Shown here in pieces: positions 58,855 through 64,000 of a stretch of DNA of 64,000 bases. The DNA lies in NCBI RefSeq assembly GCF_019048865.1, contig NZ_CP077604.1:1550001-1614000 (forward strand), read 5' to 3'. Made by a program: the position numbers and the translations under genes. Positions within the stretch are counted from its first letter, which is position 1. Each line of letters starts with the position of its first letter. The DNA is from Aquihabitans sp. G128. Lineage in GTDB: Bacteria; Actinomycetota; Acidimicrobiia; Acidimicrobiales; Iamiaceae. The notes beneath the pieces were generated by a model. That model searched no databases. It was not told where the DNA came from and worked only from the letters and a program-made list of their open reading frames with translations.

Positions 58855-60282
58855 TCAGGCCGGGCGCCCGCCCGCCGTGGTGCGCCGGCGGGCGAGGAGC
58901 TCGCCCTCGACCAGCAGTCCGAGCTGGAGGACGAGGCCGATGCGCAGGCCGACCGCACCCACGATGGCGAGCCGACCGAGCTCCGGGGTCGCGCCGTGCC
59001 AGCCGACCAGCAGCGACGCCAGCGACAGGCCCACCAGCCCCAGCGGCACCACCCAGGCCTGCGCCCGCCGACGACGGCGGGCCACCGCCCAGGCGAGCGT
59101 GGCACCCAGGGCGGCGACCACGGTCCCCGTGCCGCCCGGCTCGAACAGGAGCTGCGCGAGGAGCTCGGGCTCGACGGGCCGTGAGCTCCCGTAGGCGTCG
59201 GTGGGCGCCAGCATGGCGCTCTGCGGCGCGACCTCGTCGCCGTAGGAGGGCCGGGTGGCGAGCAGGTCCTCCAGGGGCTCCGTCGCGGTGTACCAGGGGT
59301 GGGTCAGCAGGTAGCGGACGTAGGTCCCCCGGCCGGCGCCGCCCACCCAGCGCACGAAGGCCGGGTCGCCCTTGAGGGCTGTGTAGTCGAGGGCCCCCGA
59401 TGCCGGGGTGGGCATGCCGTGGGCGCGGAACCACGCCAGCCGGTCGGCGTCCGGCGCGACCCGGTTGGCGACGATGACCGTGAGGTTCTCCCGCACCACC
59501 TCCTGGTTGCGGCCGTAGGAGAGCGACGCCAGGCCGGCGAGCAGCACCAGGCCCACCGCCACCCCGGCGAAGACCCCGCCGGCGCCCCGGCGGCGCCAGG
59601 CCACGACCGCACCCAGCACGGCGAGGCCCGCCACCATCCACGCGGTGGGCATGAGGCTCTGGCGCACGAAGAGCCACGGCAGCGTGGCGAGCAGCAGCAG
59701 GCCGCCGGTGACCGGCGTGGGCCGCCGCAGCAGGTTGAGCCACGCCGCCACCACCAGGACGGTGAGCGACAGGGCGAGGGACTCCGAGAGCTTGGCCCCG
59801 TCCCAGTTGGTGACCGACGTGGTGCAGCCGAGGGCGACGAGGGCGGCGGCGACGACCACGCGCACCGAAGGCACCCGGAACCAGGCCGCCGCGGCCAGCG
59901 CGAGCACGGTCCAGGCGAGCGCACCCACGAGGGCCTGGGCCACCACCAGCCGGTGGTCGTCCCCGGGCACGAGTCGGTAGAGCAGCGGCGTGGCCCACGG
60001 GCGACGCCAGGCGCCGGTGAAGTCGAGGCGGTCGTACTCGCCGGAGTCGACGTAGACGTAGAGGCGCAAGCCGGCGACGGCCACGTACCGCAGCAGCACG
60101 GCGGCCACGAGCAGCCACCGGGCCCACGTCCAGCTCCACGCCAGCTCCAGGAGCGGGCGATCGTCGACCGCGCCACCGACCGGGTGCCGGGCGCGGTGGG
60201 AGCGCGCTGCGCCCGGCCGCTCCCCCGCTGCTTCGTCCTCCCCGGTCGCCTCGGTCCCGCCCGGACCACCGTGTTCCGCCAT
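58855..60282 (-). CDS. Polytopic membrane protein, possibly a glycosyltransferase
   Basis: A 475-residue protein with about ten hydrophobic segments and a charged 40-residue N-terminal tail. An early loop (YVDSGEYDRLDFTGAWRRPW) carries acidic residues after the first helix, as in GT-C glycosyltransferases, and NWDGAKLSESLALSLTVL follows a pair of helices. I do not recognise a named family and no partner gene is adjacent. It lies 12 bases before the DAK2 gene's stop on the same strand, so it may be co-transcribed with it. Confidence 0.7.
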   Translation of the reverse strand: MAEHGGPGGTEATGEDEAAGERPGAARSHRARHPVGGAVDDRPLLELAWSWTWARWLLVAAVLLRYVAVAGLRLYVYVDSGEYDRLDFTGAWRRPWATPLLYRLVPGDDHRLVVAQALVGALAWTVLALAAAAWFRVPSVRVVVAAALVALGCTTSVTNWDGAKLSESLALSLTVLVVAAWLNLLRRPTPVTGGLLLLATLPWLFVRQSLMPTAWMVAGLAVLGAVVAWRRRGAGGVFAGVAVGLVLLAGLASLSYGRNQEVVRENLTVIVANRVAPDADRLAWFRAHGMPTPASGALDYTALKGDPAFVRWVGGAGRGTYVRYLLTHPWYTATEPLEDLLATRPSYGDEVAPQSAMLAPTDAYGSSRPVEPELLAQLLFEPGGTGTVVAALGATLAWAVARRRRRAQAWVVPLGLVGLSLASLLVGWHGATPELGRLAIVGAVGLRIGLVLQLGLLVEGELLARRRTTAGGRPA

Positions 60283-60293
60283 CGCCGACCCGG

Positions 60294-61961
60294 TTACTCG
60301 ACGCCGAGGAAGTAGGGGTAGAGGGGCTGCCCGCCGTGGTGGACCTCGGCGCTCACGTCCGGGTGGGCCTCGCTGAGCCACTCGGTGATCCGGCGGGTGT
60401 CGGCCGCCGTGGCGCCCTCGCCCTCGATGAGGGTGAGGATCTCGTGGTCGTCGGTGAGCAGCTCGGCGAGCAGCACGGTGGCGGCGTCGGCCGCAGTGGG
60501 GGCCACGGCGCGGATGCCGGCCCGGCCGATCCCCAGGAAGTCGCCCTCGGCGATGGGCCCGACGTCGCACGTGGAGTCGCGCACGGCCATGGTGACCTCG
60601 CCGGCCACCACGTTGGCGGCCGCCTCGGCCATCTCGGCGGCGTTCTCGGCGCTCGGCGCCTCGGGGTCGTAGGCGATGAGCGCGGCGAAGCCCTCGGGGA
60701 TGCCCCGGGTGGGCACCACGCGCACGGTCTTGGTGGTGGTGGCGTCGACCTGTTCGGCGACCGCGATGATGTTCTTGTTGTTCGGGAGGATCACCACCTC
60801 CTGGGCGTTGGCGGCCTCGACCGCGGCCAGGATCTGCGCCGTCGACGGGTTCATCGACTGCCCGCCGGTGATCACCTGCTGCACGCCCAGCGAGTGGAAG
60901 ATGCGCTTGATGCCCTCGCCGGTGGCGATGGCCACCACCGCGGTGGTCACCGGCTCGAGCGCGGCGGCCGGCTCCTCCTCCGCCTCGCGCACCCAGCGCT
61001 CCTCCTCCACCTCTTCGAGGAGGTCGGTGACCCGGATCTTCGAGGGCTTGCCGATCTCGATGGCGGCCTCGATGGAGGCGCCGATGTCGTCGGTGTGGAT
61101 GTGGCAGTTGAAGAGGCCGTCGCCGCCCACCACCACGATGGAGTCGCCGATGCCCGCCCAGACGTCCTTGAACGCCGGGATGGCGGCGTCGGGCGCCTCC
61201 AACAGGTACATGACCTCGTAGCGCAGGTCGGCGATGCCCCCCTCGCCGTGGCCCTCGGCGTGGGCGTCCTGCGCCAGCGCGGTGAGGGCGTCGACGTGGC
61301 CGGCGTCGGCCACCGCCTCGGTCACCGACGCCTCCGGGACCGGGCGGCCGTCGATGACGTGCAACGCCGAGTGGAGCAGCAGCAGGAGGCCGGTGCCGCC
61401 CGAGTCGACCACCCCGGCGTCGGCCAGGACCTGGAGCATCTGCGGCGTGCGGGCCAGCGCGTCCTGGCCCTGGGCCAGGGCGGCGTCGGCCACGGCCGCC
61501 AGCTCGCTGGTCTCGGTGGCCTTGGCGGTGGCGCCCTCGGCGGCCTCGCGCACGACGGTCAGGATGGTGCCCTCGACCGGGTTGCCGACCGCCTCGTAGG
61601 CGCCCTTCGCTGCTGCGGTGAGCGCCTCGGCGAAGGCGGCGCCGTCGACGACCTCGGCGGTGGCGAGGACCTGGGTGAAGCCCCGGAGGATCTGCGAGAG
61701 GATCACCCCGCTGTTGCCGCGGGCCCCCATGAGCGAGCCGTGGCCGATGGCCTTGCAGGTGGCGGCGAGGTCCGGCGCGGCACCGTCGAGCTCGGCCACC
61801 ACCGACTCCATGGTGAGGGCCATGTTCGTGCCGGTGTCGCCGTCGGGCACCGGGTACACGTTGAGGCGGTTGATGCCGTCCTGGTGGGCCCGCAGGGCGT
61901 CCCGGAACCCCGAGACCACCTGTCGGAGGTCATCGGCCCCCAGCCGGTCGAGCGTCGTCAT
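60294..61961 (-). CDS. DAK2-domain kinase, YloV/FakA-like
   Basis: A 555-residue protein with an N-terminal DhaL/DAK2 domain (LNVYPVPDGDTGTNMALTM, GARGNSGVILSQILRG, GAYEAVGNPVEGTILTV, VDSGGTGLLLLL) and the C-terminal DegV-related part (GVQQVITGGQSMNPST, VVILPNNKNIIAVAEQ, REVTMAVRDS-like GEVTMAVRDS). In Staphylococcus FakA phosphorylates fatty acids bound to a FakB protein; no FakB gene is in this window. Adjacent to rpmB and upstream of recG, a conserved order. ATG 61961 chosen; a GTG at 61973 is possible. Confidence 0.92.
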   Translation of the reverse strand: MTTLDRLGADDLRQVVSGFRDALRAHQDGINRLNVYPVPDGDTGTNMALTMESVVAELDGAAPDLAATCKAIGHGSLMGARGNSGVILSQILRGFTQVLATAEVVDGAAFAEALTAAAKGAYEAVGNPVEGTILTVVREAAEGATAKATETSELAAVADAALAQGQDALARTPQMLQVLADAGVVDSGGTGLLLLLHSALHVIDGRPVPEASVTEAVADAGHVDALTALAQDAHAEGHGEGGIADLRYEVMYLLEAPDAAIPAFKDVWAGIGDSIVVVGGDGLFNCHIHTDDIGASIEAAIEIGKPSKIRVTDLLEEVEEERWVREAEEEPAAALEPVTTAVVAIATGEGIKRIFHSLGVQQVITGGQSMNPSTAQILAAVEAANAQEVVILPNNKNIIAVAEQVDATTTKTVRVVPTRGIPEGFAALIAYDPEAPSAENAAEMAEAAANVVAGEVTMAVRDSTCDVGPIAEGDFLGIGRAGIRAVAPTAADAATVLLAELLTDDHEILTLIEGEGATAADTRRITEWLSEAHPDVSAEVHHGGQPLYPYFLGVE

Positions 61962-62018
61962 GGCGCAGGACACTACCGAGCGCTCGGCACCCGGTCGGAT
62001 CGAGCGGGGCCGCCGAGG

Positions 62019-62537
62019 TCAGGCGGCCGTGCAGGCGATGTCCGGGCCGGTGGCCTCGCCCTCGGGGTCGTCCTCGGTGCCGGTGGCGACGACGGTCACC
62101 GAGCCTGCGCAGCGGGCCCCGTTGACCTCGCTGTCGAGGGTGCAGTCCCAGCTCGCCGCCGTCTGGTTGAGGTTGGTGGCGTCCGGTGCGTCGGGCGCCG
62201 AGCACGTGACCTCCTCGACGTCGGCGAAGTACTGCTCGGCCCCGGCCACCGACGCCGCCTCGTCCATGGCCGCACCCGCAGCCACGATCCGGGCGTCGGC
62301 CCGGGTCAGCTCGACCTCGCCGCCCGCCGCGCCCGCCGTGGTGGACGAGGACCCCGCCGTCGTGGTGGGCGCCTCGCTCGTGGTGGCGGCCGGCGCGGTG
62401 GTGGTGGCGTCCGGGGCCTCGGTCGTGGCGGGCGCGGCGTCGTCGCTGCCGCTGCCCGAGCACCCGCCCAGCGCGCTCGCGGTGGCGAGGGCGACGGCGA
62501 GCAGCAGGATCCGGGTCGGGGTGGCGCGCGAGATCAT
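62019..62537 (-). CDS. Lipoprotein with Thr-rich linker, unknown
   Basis: A 172-residue lipoprotein: leader MISRATPTRILLLAVALATA, lipobox LGGC, then a Ser/Thr/Ala linker of about 45 residues and a small domain with four Cys (EVTCSAP, SWDCTLD, GARCAGS, IACTAA), likely two disulfides. The domain has the look of a DUF4333-like fold but I am not certain. It lies divergent from rpmB and 57 bases from the kinase gene. Confidence 0.72.
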   Translation of the reverse strand: MISRATPTRILLLAVALATASALGGCSGSGSDDAAPATTEAPDATTTAPAATTSEAPTTTAGSSSTTAGAAGGEVELTRADARIVAAGAAMDEAASVAGAEQYFADVEEVTCSAPDAPDATNLNQTAASWDCTLDSEVNGARCAGSVTVVATGTEDDPEGEATGPDIACTAA

Positions 62538-62648
62538 GGCGGCAGAACCTAGCGAGGCTCGGCTTGGCGTGGAGGCCCTGCGGGCCGCTAGCTTTGTCCG
62601 TCGGCCCTACCGGCCGTGGAACGTGCGACGACTTGATGGAGTGCAGTG

Positions 62649-62849
62649 ATGGCCTCGACGTGTGAAGTGTGCGGCAAGAAGCCGTCGTTCGGCATGAGCG
62701 TGTCCCACTCCCACCGCCGCACCAAGCGGCGCTGGAACCCGAACATCCAGCGGGTCCGCGCCATCGTCGCCCCCGGCACCGTGCGCCGCGTCGACGTGTG
62801 CACCGGCTGCCTCAAGGCCGGCAAGGTCACCAAGGCCACGCGCGTCTGA
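62649..62849 (+). CDS. rpmB: 50S ribosomal protein L28
   Basis: A 66-residue L28 from ATG 62649, with GGAG 7 bases upstream. Landmarks: [20 protein letters not shown], then [12 protein letters not shown] and a second CxxC (CTGC), so this is the zinc form. rpmB divergent from the DAK2 gene is the conserved arrangement in actinobacteria. Confidence 0.96.
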   Translation: MASTCEVCGKKPSFGMSVSHSHRRTKRRWNPNIQRVRAIVAPGTVRRVDVCTGCLKAGKVTKATRV

Positions 62850-62855
62850 TCCGCC

Positions 62856-62881
62856 CCGTGGGCCGGCCTCGCCGCCCACGG
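62856..62881 (+). terminator. Hairpin after rpmB
   Basis: CCGTGGGC and GCCCACGG form a perfect 8-bp stem with a 10-base loop, 6 bases past the rpmB stop. A plausible intrinsic-type terminator without a strong T-run. Confidence 0.5.
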
Positions 62882-63080
62882 ACCCCAACCCGGTCGCTGG
62901 CGAGCACCGCTCCTTGGCGACCCTGCGCATCGCTCGCGCCGATCCCCCACCCCACCCACATCGCTGGTGGCGATGGTCGGCATGTCAAGCTCGTATGACG
63001 AGGGCCTGTCCTGCGTGTGCACCGCCGCGAACCCGCAAAGTAGGGTGCCCCTACCGCATGGACAGGTGGAGGACGTTGTT

Positions 63081-63320
63081 GTGCAAGGCGTGATCAAGTC
63101 GTACGACCCAGGGACGGGCGATGGGATCATCATGTGCGACACCGACCTCGCCGACTACGACCTGGCTGCCGGGTCGCTGATCGGCTCACCGTTCCGCATG
63201 CTCCGCCAGGGGCAACGGGTCATCTTCGACCTCGACGGCGACGGGCGGGCCACCGGCCTGCGCCTCGGCTCCGAGATCGACATGGGCACCCCGGGCTTCG
63301 GCCCGCCGCCCGAGGTCTAG
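63081..63320 (+). CDS. Cold-shock-domain-like protein
   Basis: A 79-residue protein from GTG 63081, preceded by GGTGGAGG. The sequence [25 protein letters not shown] resembles the first strands of a cold-shock domain (VKWFNxxKGYGFI), and [20 protein letters not shown] matches the closing strands (GQ.V.F....G..A..V). RNP aromatic residues are mostly absent, so nucleic-acid binding is uncertain. It lies 29 bases before the PEP carboxykinase gene. Confidence 0.72.
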   Translation: MQGVIKSYDPGTGDGIIMCDTDLADYDLAAGSLIGSPFRMLRQGQRVIFDLDGDGRATGLRLGSEIDMGTPGFGPPPEV

Positions 63321-63349
63321 ACGCGGCCGCACCTCTGACCGGAGAAACC

Positions 63350-64000
63350 ATGACTGCCACCACCAGCAACGAGAAGCTCAAGGCGTGGGTGAACGAGTGG
63401 GCGGAGATCTTCCAGCCCGCCGACATCCACTGGTGCGACGGCTCCGAGGAGGAGTACGACGCCCTGTGTCAGACCCTCGTCGAGGGCGGCACGTTCGAGC
63501 GCCTGAACGATGCCGAGCGGCCGAACAGCTACCTGGCCCTCTCCGACCCCGGCGACGTCGCCCGCGTCGAGGACCGGACCTACATCTGCTCCGAGGACGA
63601 GGCCGACGCCGGGACCACCAACAACTGGCGTGACCCGGCCGAGATGAAGGACGTCCTCCTGGGCCACTACCGCGGCACCATGAAGGGCCGGACCATGTAC
63701 GTGGTCCCCTTCTCCATGGGCCCGCTGGGCTCGCCCATCGCCCACATCGGCGTGCAGCTCACCGACTCCCCCTACGTCGCGGTCAGCATGCGGATCATGA
63801 CCCGCATGGGCCAGGGGGCGCTCGACGTCCTCGGGGCCACCGGCGAGTGGGTCCCCTGCCTGCACTCGGTCGGCTACCCGCTGGTGGACGCCGACGGCAA
63901 CGAGCGCGCCGACGTGCCGTGGCCGTGCGACGCCGAGAACAAGTACATCTCCCACTTCCCCGAGACCCGGGAGATCTGGAGCTACGGCTCCGGCTACGGC
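63350..64000 (+). CDS. pckG: GTP-dependent phosphoenolpyruvate carboxykinase, 3' end outside window
   Basis: The first 217 residues of PEPCK (GTP), which converts oxaloacetate to PEP in gluconeogenesis. ATG 63350 has GGAG 5 bases upstream. Clear family blocks: [37 protein letters not shown] split at 85-105, [33 protein letters not shown] split across 135-157, and SYGSGYG at the edge. Long actinobacterial pckG is about 600 residues, so roughly two thirds lies outside. Confidence 0.96.
   Translation, partial: MTATTSNEKLKAWVNEWAEIFQPADIHWCDGSEEEYDALCQTLVEGGTFERLNDAERPNSYLALSDPGDVARVEDRTYICSEDEADAGTTNNWRDPAEMKDVLLGHYRGTMKGRTMYVVPFSMGPLGSPIAHIGVQLTDSPYVAVSMRIMTRMGQGALDVLGATGEWVPCLHSVGYPLVDADGNERADVPWPCDAENKYISHFPETREIWSYGSGYG

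Overview
The window is very GC-rich chromosomal DNA (above 70% by eye) from an actinobacterium. Pointers to the phylum are a DUF2469 gene beside yraN, a WhiG-type sigma factor next to xerC/dprA/comM, a SepIVA-like coiled-coil gene beside DUF177, many GTG starts and Thr-rich lipoproteins. The mix would fit class Acidimicrobiia, but that placement is inference. No rRNA, tRNA or CRISPR array was recognised.

Layout. 1-9.4 kb (minus strand): a lipoprotein fragment, then rpsB-tsf-pyrH-frr-cdsA-dxr-rseP-ispG (translation, UMP kinase, phospholipid and isoprenoid precursors, membrane proteolysis). 9.5-16.7 kb: a degenerate M23 peptidase, whiG, xerC, dprA, comM, an enoyl-CoA hydratase, two tiny plus-strand genes, yraN and DUF2469. 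16.8-23.6 kb: rplS, trmD (frame broken), a tatA on the opposite strand, rimM, khpA, rpsP, ffh, a fresh IS481-type insertion, a small membrane gene and ftsY. 24-27.7 kb: htrA, sensor kinase and response regulator, arranged like mycobacterial mprA-mprB-pepD. 27.9-32.5 kb (plus): MoxR ATPase, DUF58, VWA protein, a phosphotransferase and a SnoaL-like protein. 32.5-33.8 kb: an HNH-endonuclease remnant, a YxiG-like gene and a VanZ-like gene. 33.8-41.2 kb: smc, pentapeptide protein, FecR-like protein, a MutM homologue with altered active-site residues, rnc, acpP. 41.4-48.7 kb: patatin, secreted lipase, TetR regulator, plsX, rpmF, DUF177, sepIVA-like, coaD, rsmD. 48.7-50.3 kb: an SDR, a zinc-ribbon protein and a pyridoxamine-oxidase-fold protein. 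50.3-55.2 kb: a three-gene set matching the N-acetylglutaminylglutamine amide (NAGGN) osmolyte system. 55.4-64 kb: secreted protein, recG, truncated haemoglobin, membrane protein, DAK2/FakA-like kinase, lipoprotein, rpmB, a cold-shock-like protein and the start of GTP-dependent PEP carboxykinase.

Most of the window is the conserved actinobacterial housekeeping superoperon running from recG to ispG, opened at a few points by accessory genes. Stop/start overlaps of 4 or 8 bases (ispG/rseP/dxr, tsf/rpsB, comM/dprA, yraN/DUF2469, khpA/rpsP, rnc/mutM, DUF177/sepIVA, coaD/rsmD/SDR) imply translational coupling.

Six otherwise convincing genes (trmD, sensor kinase, patatin, TetR, M42 peptidase, asnO) each carry one frame break, and all six are off by the same phase. 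One surplus base in each is the simplest reading and suggests systematic sequence error rather than six pseudogenes.
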